32,665 nucleotides of DNA, from the NCBI RefSeq assembly GCF_017498085.1, contig NZ_JAGBKM010000027.1:1-32665 (forward strand). Direction: 5' to 3'. The notes beneath the pieces were generated by a model. It had not been told where the DNA came from and made no database searches. It saw only the letters and a program-made list of their open reading frames with translations. Of this stretch, positions 7,662 through 16,380 are shown in pieces. This stretch comes from Psychrobacter coccoides (lineage in GTDB: Bacteria > Pseudomonadota > Gammaproteobacteria > Pseudomonadales > Moraxellaceae). Made by a program: the position numbers and the translations under genes. How positions within the stretch are numbered: position 1 is the stretch's first letter; every line of letters starts with the position of its first letter.

Positions 7662-9344
7662 ATGCCAAACAAGCGTCCTTTATATATTCCCGTTGCTGGC
7701 CCCGCTCTATTAGAGACTCCTTTATTAAATAAAGGGAGTGCTTTTTCATCAGAAGAGCGTGATAGCTTTAATTTGACAGGACTATTGCCTCACAACATTG
7801 AGACGATTGAAGAGCAGTCTCTGCGAGCTTATCACCAAATGCGCTCATTTACCAATGCGATGGATAAGCATATTTATCTGCGTAATATCCAAGACACCAA
7901 TGAAACCTTGTTTCATCATTTGCTTGTGCATCATATAGAAGAGGTGATGCCGCTCATTTATACCCCAACAGTTGGTCAAGCGTGTGAAAAATTCTCGCAA
8001 ATTTATCGCCGTAAACGTGGTTTATTTGTCTCATATCCTGAGCGTCATAAAATCGATGATATGCTGCAGAACGCCACCAAACAAAACGTCAAGGTAATCG
8101 TCGTCACTGACGGCGAACGTATCTTGGGCCTAGGCGACCAAGGTATTGGTGGTATGGGTATTCCCATTGGTAAATTGGCTTTGTACACCGCTTGTGGTGG
8201 TATCAGCCCCGCTTACTGTCTGCCCATTTTATTGGATGTCGGCACCAACAACCAACAGCTACTTGACGATCCTATGTATATGGGCTGGAGAAATCCACGT
8301 ATCTCTGGCGATGAGTATAATGAGTTTGTCGATTTATTCATTCAAGCCGTTAAGCGTCGTTGGCCAGAGGTGTTATTACAATTTGAAGATTTTGCACAGG
8401 AAAATGCCACGCCGTTATTGAATAGATATCGTGACCAATTATGCTGCTTCAATGATGATATTCAAGGGACTGCTGCAGTATCGGTCGGTACTTTGATTGC
8501 AGCGTGCCTAAATAAAGGTGAAAAGCTAAGTCAACAAAGAATAGCGTTTTTAGGTGCAGGGTCAGCGGGCTGCGGTATTGCGGAGCATATCATTCGCCAA
8601 ATGCAGCGCGAAGGATTGACTGAAGAGCAGGCTCGCAGCCAAGTATTTATGGTTGATCGTTATGGTTTGCTCACTGATGGCATGACAGAGCTACAAAAAT
8701 TCCAAGAACCGCTGGTGCAAAAGCAGTCCGCTATTGAACATTGGGACAAAAGTCAAAAACTGGGTTTAGCACAAGTGGTCAAACAAGCAAAGATAACGGT
8801 ATTATTTGGTGTTAGCGGCCAAAAAGGTCTGTTCACTCAAGAGGTGATTGAGTCCTTATGTGCTAATACTGAAAGCCCAATTGTACTACCGCTTTCAAAC
8901 CCTACGTCTCGTGTTGAAGCCACACCGCAAGAAGTGATGAACTGGAGCCGTGGCCGTGCCACTATCGCAACAGGCAGCCCGTTTGCTAACACCACTTTTA
9001 ATGGCCAGTCCTTTGAAGTCTCTCAGTGTAATAACAGCTATATCTTCCCAGGTATTGGTCTAGGAGTCTTAGCAGCACGAGCGACGGGTATCAGTGATAA
9101 CATGCTCATGGCAGCGAGCCAAGCCCTTGCTGATATCTCAGTGCAGTACGAAAAGGCACCCGGTGCCATCTTACCGCCTATTCAGTTTATTCAAGAAATT
9201 AGTAAAGAAATCGCTTATGCCGTAGCGCTTCAAGCGGTTAAGGATAAGCTTGCATTGCCCGTCACGGCGGAGAACCTAGAACGCCGATTAAAAGCGAATT
9301 TTTGGTTACCTGAGTATCGTAACTATCGTCGTACTTCTTTTTAA
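7662..9344 (+). CDS. maeA: NAD-dependent malic enzyme (malate to pyruvate + CO2)
   Basis: Cytoplasmic enzyme that oxidatively decarboxylates malate to pyruvate, linking the TCA cycle to pyruvate metabolism. It is 560 residues long, close to E. coli MaeA (565), and collinear with it. Visible features: [12 protein letters not shown] (from Tyr100, the catalytic tyrosine region); [16 protein letters not shown] (157-171, with the general-base Lys171); metal-binding acidic residues in FEDF (241-244) and FNDDIQGT (263-270); the Rossmann nucleotide loop GAGSAGCG (298-305); and [13 protein letters not shown] near residue 415. This is the single-domain type without a phosphotransacetylase tail, unlike maeB further along the window. 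It appears to be a single-gene unit, with a terminator before it and another after it. Confidence 0.95.
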   Translation: MPNKRPLYIPVAGPALLETPLLNKGSAFSSEERDSFNLTGLLPHNIETIEEQSLRAYHQMRSFTNAMDKHIYLRNIQDTNETLFHHLLVHHIEEVMPLIYTPTVGQACEKFSQIYRRKRGLFVSYPERHKIDDMLQNATKQNVKVIVVTDGERILGLGDQGIGGMGIPIGKLALYTACGGISPAYCLPILLDVGTNNQQLLDDPMYMGWRNPRISGDEYNEFVDLFIQAVKRRWPEVLLQFEDFAQENATPLLNRYRDQLCCFNDDIQGTAAVSVGTLIAACLNKGEKLSQQRIAFLGAGSAGCGIAEHIIRQMQREGLTEEQARSQVFMVDRYGLLTDGMTELQKFQEPLVQKQSAIEHWDKSQKLGLAQVVKQAKITVLFGVSGQKGLFTQEVIESLCANTESPIVLPLSNPTSRVEATPQEVMNWSRGRATIATGSPFANTTFNGQSFEVSQCNNSYIFPGIGLGVLAARATGISDNMLMAASQALADISVQYEKAPGAILPPIQFIQEISKEIAYAVALQAVKDKLALPVTAENLERRLKANFWLPEYRNYRRTSF

Positions 9345-9367
9345 CTTTATCTGTAAACGATAACCAG

Positions 9368-9399
9368 TCCCAATGCTACAGTGAAAAGTAGCATTGGGA
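9368..9399 (+). terminator. Intrinsic terminator of maeA
   Basis: TCCCAATGCTAC (9368-9379) and GTAGCATTGGGA (9388-9399) form a 12-bp perfect stem with an 8-nt loop, followed by a short TTTAT tract. Confidence 0.7.
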
Positions 9400-9529
9400 T
9401 TTATGGTATTGATAGGATAGTTATTATCTAAAGGCTCAGCATTTTATAGGTTCGATAGACTATTTGCTTGTTGACCGCCTTTAGGTGAGCCAATCTCAGG
9501 TGTTTTTCTATTAAAATTTAAGCAATAAA

Positions 9530-9561
9530 AAACCCTTACAAGCAAATGCCTGTAAGGGTTT
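9530..9561 (-). terminator. Intrinsic terminator of the tRNA gene
   Basis: On the minus strand AAACCCTTACA (9561-9551) pairs with TGTAAGGGTTT (9540-9530), followed by further Ts. It starts five bases after the tRNA 3' CCA. Confidence 0.8.
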
Positions 9562-9566
9562 GAATG

Positions 9567-9643
9567 TGGTGGGCCCAGTAGGACTTGAACCTACGACCAA
9601 AGGATTATGAGTCCTCTGCTCTAACCAACTGAGCTATGGGCCC
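9567..9643 (-). tRNA. tRNA with CAU anticodon, probably tRNA-Ile2 (lysidine-modified)
   Basis: A 77-nt cloverleaf on the minus strand with encoded CCA. The 7-bp acceptor stem GGGCCCA/TGGGCCC, D-arm AGCTCAGTTGGTTAGAGC, anticodon loop CTCATAA and T-loop GGTTCAAGTCC are all visible. The CAU anticodon fits elongator Met, initiator Met or the minor Ile2 tRNA. It is not an initiator, because the first acceptor base pair is formed. The variable and T-arm region (TTGGTCG, then GGTTCAAGTCC) matches E. coli tRNA-Ile2 as I recall it better than elongator Met, so tRNA-Ile2, converted by TilS to read AUA, is favoured. Elongator Met remains possible. Confidence 0.9.
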
Positions 9644-9721
9644 TAACGTTAGACGCACAATGATACCTGATTTTTTTAAATTTTCAAGTCTAAAAGCACA
9701 TAGTTTTGACATTATTTATTA

Positions 9722-10534
9722 TTAATCGTCATTACCCGCCAAAGTCAGGCTACGGCCACCATCTATAGTGATGATTTCACCAGTGATATAGCTTGCTTGT
9801 GTCAGATAAAGCACACAATGAGCAATATCTTTAGGCTTTCCTATGCGCTGCATGGGTATAGAAGTGACGATGTTATTTTGTAGTGTACGATCAAGCGCTT
9901 GATCACTCTTAGCCTCTGGTAAAACATTCACGCCAGGGGCCACACCATTCACACGTACTTGTGGCGCCATCTCTAGCGCCAGAGATTGTACCATCATACG
10001 GTGAGCGGCTTTTGCCATATTATAAGCGGTATAGCCCTGAAATGGCTTGTCATGAGCATGGATATCGAGCAGGCTAATGATACTGCCTTGTTGTGCTTGT
10101 AAATAGGGTAAGAGAGACTGGCTTAATAATAAAGGCCCTTTGGCATTGGTCAAAAACAGCTCCTCCCAATTCTCATTGTTGATGCCACCGACAGGCGTTG
10201 GGTAAAATCGTGAAGCATTGTGTACCAGTACATCGAGCTGACCAAAGGTTGCCATGATAGTTTGGACGAACTGGTTTAATGAGTCGTCATCGTTAACGAC
10301 CGCCAGATCGGCAGTGACGACAGCAGCACTGGTAGGGCGAATGGTGTTTAGCTTGTCCGCTAGCACTTTGGCCTGTGCTTGGCTTTGATGACAGTGGATA
10401 ATGACACGGTAGCCCTGGGTATGGGCCGCTTCGATAATCGCAGCCCCGATACGTTTGGCGCTGCCTGTGACCAGCATCACAGGTGCGCTGGTGTTGGTAT
10501 CTGCTGAGTGAGTAGGGATGACGGTTTGGTTCAT
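9722..10534 (-). CDS. PTR1-like pteridine reductase (short-chain dehydrogenase)
   Basis: Cytoplasmic NADPH-dependent SDR enzyme of 270 residues. Its details match pteridine reductase 1 rather than a generic SDR: the nucleotide motif TGSAKRIG (23-30) with Arg in place of the usual Gly; NASRFYPTP (106-114), almost identical to the PTR1 substrate loop; and the catalytic Asp157, Tyr171 and Lys175 (LLDIHAHD..., YNMAK). The IDGG motif near residue 258 closes the fold. Members reduce dihydrobiopterin- or dihydrofolate-type pterins and serve folate or monapterin salvage, as FolM does in E. coli. The gene follows cca by 35 bp on the same strand and is probably cotranscribed. The ribosome site is weak, and a start at Met20 would remove a non-conserved N-terminal tail. 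Confidence 0.85.
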   Translation of the reverse strand: MNQTVIPTHSADTNTSAPVMLVTGSAKRIGAAIIEAAHTQGYRVIIHCHQSQAQAKVLADKLNTIRPTSAAVVTADLAVVNDDDSLNQFVQTIMATFGQLDVLVHNASRFYPTPVGGINNENWEELFLTNAKGPLLLSQSLLPYLQAQQGSIISLLDIHAHDKPFQGYTAYNMAKAAHRMMVQSLALEMAPQVRVNGVAPGVNVLPEAKSDQALDRTLQNNIVTSIPMQRIGKPKDIAHCVLYLTQASYITGEIITIDGGRSLTLAGNDD

Positions 10535-10569
10535 AGTAGATCTGTTTGTGTGATATATAAAGTGTTTGT

Positions 10570-11757
10570 TTAAAAGGGAGAAAATGTCTCTAAATGTGTG
10601 ATTCTCGCTTGGCGCAAAGCTGCGCCAATCTCTGGGCCTCGAAGACCGGAGGCGATGTCATCCATACCGATCTCATGGTAGCTGTGTAAGGCCAGCATCA
10701 TTTGTCGATGCTGCAGCGCCAATTGAAAGACGTGACTGCATACCAAAAGCTGAGAGAGTTTTTCAGGTGTTTTATGAGCGCTGCAGGTTTGTATGAGGTC
10801 GATTTTTTCAGCAGCACTGAGCGCATCTATCTTGCTTAGAGTGGGGAGCTGTTGCACAAATAAATTGGCAAATTGGGTATGTACTTTAGGCACTTTTACG
10901 CTATTGCCGATTTGATTCATGTGCTTTGTTGGTAGCGAGACATCAAGGCTAGAGTCTAGGGCAGTTGAGGCAAATAAATTGGCGCTCAAACTGGTCATTA
11001 ATAATGCCCAACGCTGTGATAAATTGAGCTGCATTTGGCCAGCGAAATACAGGGCGGTCTGCACCGTCTCACGTACTGCAGTATCCATCCAAGCGTCATG
11101 TAATGGCGAAAACCCCTCTGTAAGTGCGCCAATGTCAAACAGTTGCTGCCAATAAACATGGGGCGAGCTTTGCATCGTTGCCCGGCTGGACTCTTGCCAG
11201 ATACGCTCCGCACTTAAGTGCGCAAGCTCACCTGAGCTGACCAGTTGCTGCATCAATACCAACGTGTCCTCAGCGATGGTAAAGCCTAAATCATAGTAAC
11301 GGCCATAAAACCGAGCCACACGCAGCACTCGCAACGGGTCTTCGCTAAAGGCACATGAGATATGCCGAAGTGTCTTGTCTTTGATGTCATTAAGGCCACC
11401 ATAATAATCGATGATCTCATTGGTCAGCGGAGTGTCATCTGTCAAGCTGGTGACCTCTATTGCCATGGCATTGATAGTAAGGTCACGGCGCTGTAAGTCC
11501 TCTTTGAGGGTGACGTCAGGATTGGCGTAAACGCTAAATCCCTGATAACCATGACCTTGTTTGCGCTCAGTACGTGCCAGCGCATACTCCTCTTGAGTCT
11601 TTGGGTGTAAAAACACCGGAAAGTCTGCTCCAACTTGTTGAAACCCTGCTGTCAGCATCTGCTCTATGGTCGCACCGACGACGACAAAATCCTTATCTGT
11701 AACAGGGCGACCTAATAGTTGATCACGGACAGCACCACCAACGAGATAGACTTGCAT
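10570..11757 (-). CDS. cca: CCA-adding tRNA nucleotidyltransferase (class II), HD domain degenerate
   Basis: Adds or repairs the 3' CCA of tRNAs. It is 395 residues long, against 412 in E. coli. ATG is preceded by AAGGA at 6 nt. The catalytic half is intact: GGAVRD at the N terminus, the metal-binding pair in TDKDFVVVG (Asp20-x-Asp22), [20 protein letters not shown], the [14 protein letters not shown] motif and [12 protein letters not shown]. In E. coli the C-terminal half carries an HD phosphohydrolase site (CHDLGKG, then HGHG). Here the matching stretch reads [11 protein letters not shown], and the nearby His-rich loops are missing, so the 2',3'-cyclic phosphodiesterase and phosphatase activities are probably absent while CCA addition is retained. 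A promoter must lie in 11758-11921, just beyond the maeB terminator. Confidence 0.93.
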   Translation of the reverse strand: MQVYLVGGAVRDQLLGRPVTDKDFVVVGATIEQMLTAGFQQVGADFPVFLHPKTQEEYALARTERKQGHGYQGFSVYANPDVTLKEDLQRRDLTINAMAIEVTSLTDDTPLTNEIIDYYGGLNDIKDKTLRHISCAFSEDPLRVLRVARFYGRYYDLGFTIAEDTLVLMQQLVSSGELAHLSAERIWQESSRATMQSSPHVYWQQLFDIGALTEGFSPLHDAWMDTAVRETVQTALYFAGQMQLNLSQRWALLMTSLSANLFASTALDSSLDVSLPTKHMNQIGNSVKVPKVHTQFANLFVQQLPTLSKIDALSAAEKIDLIQTCSAHKTPEKLSQLLVCSHVFQLALQHRQMMLALHSYHEIGMDDIASGLRGPEIGAALRQARITHLETFSPF

Positions 11758-11921
11758 GTTTGGTCCTTAAGCGACTGATTTGGTTTAGGGCGTGTTGTGC
11801 ATTCATAACTAATCTTTGTCAGTATTATCGTCGAATGTTCAACATGCCTGCTTCAAAAGATATTACGTTTAAAAAGCCTTGTCTATATCAAACTCTAAAT
11901 ACAGCTCAGATAAAGCTAAAA

Positions 11922-11957
11922 AGCCAGTCAATACCTTTTTAATGGTATTGACTGGCT
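11922..11957 (-). terminator. Intrinsic terminator of maeB
   Basis: AGCCAGTCAATACC and GGTATTGACTGGCT form a perfect 14-bp stem with an 8-nt loop. On the minus strand it is followed by five Ts. It lies 27 nt after the maeB stop codon. Confidence 0.85.
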
Positions 11958-11984
11958 CTACATACTTTTTATTGCGATTCTGTG

Positions 11985-14261
11985 TTATTTATTTTCTAAG
12001 TCTTGTGCTTCAGTGACGGCAAGAGCGGTCATGTTTACCACACGGCGAGCGGTCACCGATGGGGTCAAGATATGTACAGGCTTATTAACACCTAACAAGA
12101 TAGGACCGATAGACGCACTGCTTGTGGCAGTTTTAAGTAGATTAAAGGCAATGTTGGCTGCATCAATGGTCGGTAAGATGAGCAAGTTTGCTGAGCCTCT
12201 AAATTCACTTGATGGGAAATCCTCAAATCGAATCTGCTCGCTAAGCGCAGCATCACCTTGCATCTCACCATCAAACTCAAAGTCCACATCCATCTCTTTT
12301 AACAGCTGATAGACTTTACGCATTTTGACAGCGCTGGCACGGTCTGAGGTGCCAAAGTTTGAATGCGACACTAACGCCACACGAGGGGTGATGCTAAAAC
12401 GACGGAGCTGTTCAGCGGCCAAGACAGTCATTTCTGCCAACTGTTCAGCAGTAGGATCTTCATGCACATAAGTATCAGCGATAAAGATGTTACGGTCTTG
12501 CATGAGCACAGCGTTCATCGCATAAAAATCACCAACATCCGCTTTTTTGCCAATGACGTTTTGCACGTACTTTAAGTGCAGGTGATAGTGGCTAAAGGTA
12601 CCACAGATCATACCATCAGCCGCCCCATTCTCGACCAATAGAGAACCAATTAGGGTGGTCTTACGACGAACGTCACGGCGAGCCAGCTCGATACTCACGC
12701 CATTACGCTTGTTCTTTTCGTAATAACCTTGCCAGTACTCTTTGTAGCGTGGGTCGTCATCTTGATTGACGATCGTGATATTGACGCCATCTTCTAAGCG
12801 TAATCCCAGTTTTTTGATGTTGTTTTCGATGACTGAAGGACGACCAACAAGGATCGGCTGTGCCAAGTGCTCATCGACGACCACTTGTACCGCCAAGAGG
12901 ACGTTTCTGTCTTCGCCTTCGCAGTATACGATACGCTTAGGGTCTTCTTTGGCGCGAGCAAAGATCGGCTTCATGACAAACGCTGAGTTATAGACAAACT
13001 CAGACAAGCGCTGACGATATGCGTTAAAGTCTTCAATTGGCAAAGTCGCCACGCCAGAGTCCATCGCGGCTTTTGCGACTGCAGGAGCAATCTCGATGAT
13101 CAAGTTTGGCTCTAGTGGTCCAGGAATCAAGTAATCTCGACCAAAGCTTTTCATGGTATCAATGTTTTTGACATTGGTGGTCGGCGTCGCTTCGACATGT
13201 GCCATGGCTGCGATTGCACGTACACAAGCGATTTTCATCTCTTCGTTGACAGTCGTAGCGCCGACATCTAATGCACCACGGAAGATATAAGGGAAGCATA
13301 GAGCGTTGTTGACTTGGTTTGGGTAGTCTGAGCGCCCCGTTGCCATGATGACATCTGGACGTACAGAGTGCGCCAATTCTGGCATGATTTCAGGCGTTGG
13401 GTTGGCAAGAGCGAAGATAATCGGGTCTTTTGCCATACGGCGAACCATATCAGTGCCCAAGATACCTGGCATAGACAGACCCAAGAACATGTCCACATCG
13501 TCCATCACTTCTTCGATAGTAGTGGCGTCCGTATCGCGAGCATAGCGCTGCTTGGTTTCGTCGAGGTTTTCACGGCTGGTACTGATGATGCCACGTGAGT
13601 CAGACACCAAGATGTTTTGAGGGTCGACACCTAAAGCGCAGATGAGGTCTAAGCATGAAATGGCAGCAGCACCAGCGCCTGAGCAGACAACTTTAATGTC
13701 TTCAATTGTTTTGCCTGTGATCAATAAGGCATTTAGCATGGCCGCAGCGACAATGATCGACGTACCATGTTGGTCATCATGGAACACCGGAATGTTCATA
13801 CGCTCACGCAGTTCTCGTTCGATTTTGAAACACTCAGGCGCTTTGATGTCCTCTAAGTTAATACCACCAAAGGTGGGTTCAAGAGCAGCAACCGCTTCGA
13901 TAAATTTGTCAGGATCATTTTGTGCCACTTCAATATCAAAGACGTCAACACCAGCGAACTTTTTGAATAAGACACCTTTACCTTCCATGACAGGCTTTGA
14001 AGCCAATGGCCCAATATCACCCAAGCCCAGTACCGCTGTACCATTAGTGATGACACCGACTAGATTACTACGTGCTGTATATTTGGCCGCCAACTTGGGG
14101 TCTTTTTCGATTTCTAGACAAGGAATGGCAACGCCTGGTGAATAAGCCAGTGCCAAATCACGTTGGTTAGCTAACTGTTTGATAGGGGTGACCGAGATTT
14201 TACCAGGTCTAGGAAACTCATGATAATGCAAGGCCGCTTGTTCAAACTGCTCTTGTTCCAT
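11985..14261 (-). CDS. maeB: NADP-dependent malic enzyme with C-terminal phosphotransacetylase domain
   Basis: Cytoplasmic enzyme that converts malate to pyruvate and CO2 while making NADPH. The N-terminal malic enzyme domain contains [22 protein letters not shown] (with the catalytic Tyr), GNPTPE-like ANPTPE and the Rossmann loop [12 protein letters not shown]. The C-terminal half, from about [13 protein letters not shown], is the phosphotransacetylase-like domain, which in MaeB has a regulatory acyl-CoA-binding role rather than catalysis. The start is uncertain: the reading frame is open to a TTG at 14351, with ATGs at 14315, 14303, 14300 and 14261. I chose 14261 because it gives 758 residues, matching E. 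coli MaeB (759) and its distance to HEFP. None of the starts has a strong ribosome site. Upstream, 14262-14643 must hold its promoter. Confidence 0.93.
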   Translation of the reverse strand: MEQEQFEQAALHYHEFPRPGKISVTPIKQLANQRDLALAYSPGVAIPCLEIEKDPKLAAKYTARSNLVGVITNGTAVLGLGDIGPLASKPVMEGKGVLFKKFAGVDVFDIEVAQNDPDKFIEAVAALEPTFGGINLEDIKAPECFKIERELRERMNIPVFHDDQHGTSIIVAAAMLNALLITGKTIEDIKVVCSGAGAAAISCLDLICALGVDPQNILVSDSRGIISTSRENLDETKQRYARDTDATTIEEVMDDVDMFLGLSMPGILGTDMVRRMAKDPIIFALANPTPEIMPELAHSVRPDVIMATGRSDYPNQVNNALCFPYIFRGALDVGATTVNEEMKIACVRAIAAMAHVEATPTTNVKNIDTMKSFGRDYLIPGPLEPNLIIEIAPAVAKAAMDSGVATLPIEDFNAYRQRLSEFVYNSAFVMKPIFARAKEDPKRIVYCEGEDRNVLLAVQVVVDEHLAQPILVGRPSVIENNIKKLGLRLEDGVNITIVNQDDDPRYKEYWQGYYEKNKRNGVSIELARRDVRRKTTLIGSLLVENGAADGMICGTFSHYHLHLKYVQNVIGKKADVGDFYAMNAVLMQDRNIFIADTYVHEDPTAEQLAEMTVLAAEQLRRFSITPRVALVSHSNFGTSDRASAVKMRKVYQLLKEMDVDFEFDGEMQGDAALSEQIRFEDFPSSEFRGSANLLILPTIDAANIAFNLLKTATSSASIGPILLGVNKPVHILTPSVTARRVVNMTALAVTEAQDLENK

Positions 14262-14643
14262 ATTAGAATTATCCGTATTCAAAGTGGTGTCGTCATTCAT
14301 CATAGTAATAGCCATGGTTGGAATAAGTTGAAATAAAGTAAAAGTTGACAAATAAATGATTTCACGCCTGACATAAAGTGCAACCTACCTAATAATCATC
14401 GAGCCAGTCGTGAACCAGTGTTAACCGACCAAGACCTATCAGTGGTGTATTAAAAGATAAGGCATAATTAAAGTGGCGATCATCTGCGCTTAGTTGACAT
14501 CCTAAAACAGCAAGCGAGCAGAAATGGCTATTCTAGCACTTTTGGTAATTCGCTGCCTAGCCAACGGGCGACAAATACGCAAAATATACAATAAATTGAT
14601 AATGAACATTTAGCCAGTTAATAGTAGCTGATGTTCAGCCATA

Positions 14644-16110
14644 TTAAGACGAGCAGCTTATCGGCATTTGCGGTGCATCAGGAGCAGGTGGTGTGCTATC
14701 AAGCTCAGTGGCGATATCCTGGACAGTATAGGGAGTAGCCAACAACTCATACAGCCGAGCCACTTCTTCAAACTGCCCTTGCTCAGCGGCAGTGATGGCA
14801 CGCTGCGCCATACTGTTACGCAGCACATAGACTGGGTTGTTGTTTTTTAGACTGTTGATGACTTGCTCAGGCGGCAGAGCGTGTATTGTTGCCAAGTAGC
14901 GCTTGGCCCAAGCGTCAAAGTCTGCGAGGGCCGTACTTTGTAGCTCACTTTTGAGCGTCAGTAGTAGCTGTTGCTCATAAGGGTACTCATCTGGTGCTAC
15001 CAGTCCCAATAAAGCGCGGAAACCATTGGTATAATCCAGCAAGTTGTCCTCTAGCAGTGTCAGCCACTCAAAAGCCAGAGCTAGACTGTCGCTTTGATGT
15101 GGCAATCCGAGCTTACGGCACAGACCTTGTTGATAATACTGCATAAAGGTGGCTTCGTAAGGGGCTAGGCACTCGGCTAGTGCCTCACGGGTCACGCCCT
15201 CTAAGCGCATGAAGTGCGGAAGCCAAGTATTGAGATTCCAATGGCCAATCGCTGGCTGGTTTTGATACGCATAGCGTCCGGTATAGTCAGAGTGATTATT
15301 GATCCAAGCAGGGTTGAAGCGCTCCATAAAGCCAAAAGGACCAAAATCAAGGGTGCTGCCAGTGATTGAAAGGTTGTCAGTATTCATGACCCCATGGGCA
15401 AAGCCGATTAGTTGCCAGTCTGCAATCATACGAGCAGTGCGAGTCACCACGGCCGTCAAAAAAGCCAAAACAGGCGTGTCACTTTCACGGCATGTTGGAT
15501 AGTAAGTGTCGATCATATAGTCGGTAAATTCACTGAGCAAATCCGGGGCGAAACTTGCAATCCACTCTATGTGGCCCAGTCTGATGTGACTGTCCGCCAC
15601 TCGCATCAGTGTCGCTCCTGGCTCCATGCGTTCACGCCGTACTGGTGTCTCTGATACCACAAACCCAAGAGCATCAGAGGAGGGGATATCAAGCTGATTG
15701 AGGGCATGTCCACACAGATACTCTCGGATGGTGCTGCGCAGTACGGCTCGTCCATCACCCATTCTGGAGTAGGGTGTTAAGCCGCTGCCTTTTAGGTGTA
15801 AATCCTGTAGCTGGTCGTTTGCATCCAATACTTGCGCCATCAGTAGGCCACGTCCATCTCCCAACTGTCCTGCCCACTGGCCAAATTGATGGCCGGCATA
15901 TGCCATGGCTAAGGGCTCAAACTGCTCAGGAACATAATGACCACCGAGGATATCGACCCAATGTGTCATTAAGTCTTCCTCTTCTGTCCAACCGATTTGC
16001 TTGGCGACGGATGTATTGAAGTGGCCCATCTTTGGATGCGTTAGTGGTGTCGGCTGCTGTTGATGGTAGAGGCGGGGGTCTAAACGAGCATAAGTATTGT
16101 GATAACGCAT
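14644..16110 (-). CDS. selO: Protein adenylyltransferase SelO (pseudokinase AMPylase)
   Basis: SelO/YdiU transfers AMP from ATP to Ser, Thr or Tyr of target proteins and is linked to redox stress and S-glutathionylation control. The protein has 488 residues from the ATG at 16110, which has AGGAG 10 nt upstream; an in-frame TTG at 16128 overlaps that ribosome site and is rejected. Visible motifs: AMAYAGHQFGQWAGQLGDGRG (glycine-rich ATP loop), DLHLKGSGLTPYSR (nucleotide-binding Lys), SETPVRRE, and GVMNTDNLSITGSTLDFGPFGF (metal-binding Asn and the DFG Asp). The last residues are SCSS, the position where eukaryotic SelO carries selenocysteine, so a redox-active Cys is retained. It appears to stand alone on the minus strand. 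Confidence 0.95.
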   Translation of the reverse strand: MRYHNTYARLDPRLYHQQQPTPLTHPKMGHFNTSVAKQIGWTEEEDLMTHWVDILGGHYVPEQFEPLAMAYAGHQFGQWAGQLGDGRGLLMAQVLDANDQLQDLHLKGSGLTPYSRMGDGRAVLRSTIREYLCGHALNQLDIPSSDALGFVVSETPVRRERMEPGATLMRVADSHIRLGHIEWIASFAPDLLSEFTDYMIDTYYPTCRESDTPVLAFLTAVVTRTARMIADWQLIGFAHGVMNTDNLSITGSTLDFGPFGFMERFNPAWINNHSDYTGRYAYQNQPAIGHWNLNTWLPHFMRLEGVTREALAECLAPYEATFMQYYQQGLCRKLGLPHQSDSLALAFEWLTLLEDNLLDYTNGFRALLGLVAPDEYPYEQQLLLTLKSELQSTALADFDAWAKRYLATIHALPPEQVINSLKNNNPVYVLRNSMAQRAITAAEQGQFEEVARLYELLATPYTVQDIATELDSTPPAPDAPQMPISCSS

Positions 16111-16269
16111 AAAAAGGCAGCTCCTCAATGAGTGGCCGATAAAAATAGATGGACTTACTATAGCATAGCTTGAATATGACGTCAGACAGCTGTGTTTCTA
16201 TCCTGTAAGGTGACTTTGTCCTGTCAGATTATTTTGCTCAGGCATGAACAGAGCGCTTACTTTTTTTAT

Positions 16270-16309
16270 TAAAAATAAAAAAACCCTCCATCTGCGACAG
16301 ATAGAGGGT
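16270..16309 (-). terminator. Intrinsic terminator of the desaturase gene
   Basis: On the minus strand ACCCTC-T-ATCTG (16309-16298) pairs with CAGAT-G-GAGGGT (16294-16283); the one irregular pair is a U-G wobble in RNA of this strand but a mismatch on the plus strand. A run of Ts follows, so the terminator acts on the minus strand. It lies 71 nt after the desaturase stop. Confidence 0.8.
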
Positions 16310-16380
16310 AGGAGAAACATTACGATGGTTTTTTATTATTCAGCCAAACCCATTTCTAGGCTAGGTTTGAGTGATGTCGA

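Noticed and set aside
11760..11942. A 60-codon plus-strand open frame between cca and maeB.
   Set aside because: It overlaps the maeB terminator and the presumed cca promoter and has no ribosome site or protein-like composition.
13642..14145. A long open frame on the strand opposite maeB (167 codons).
   Set aside because: It is a shadow of maeB, whose motifs and length are unambiguous; the antisense product resembles nothing.
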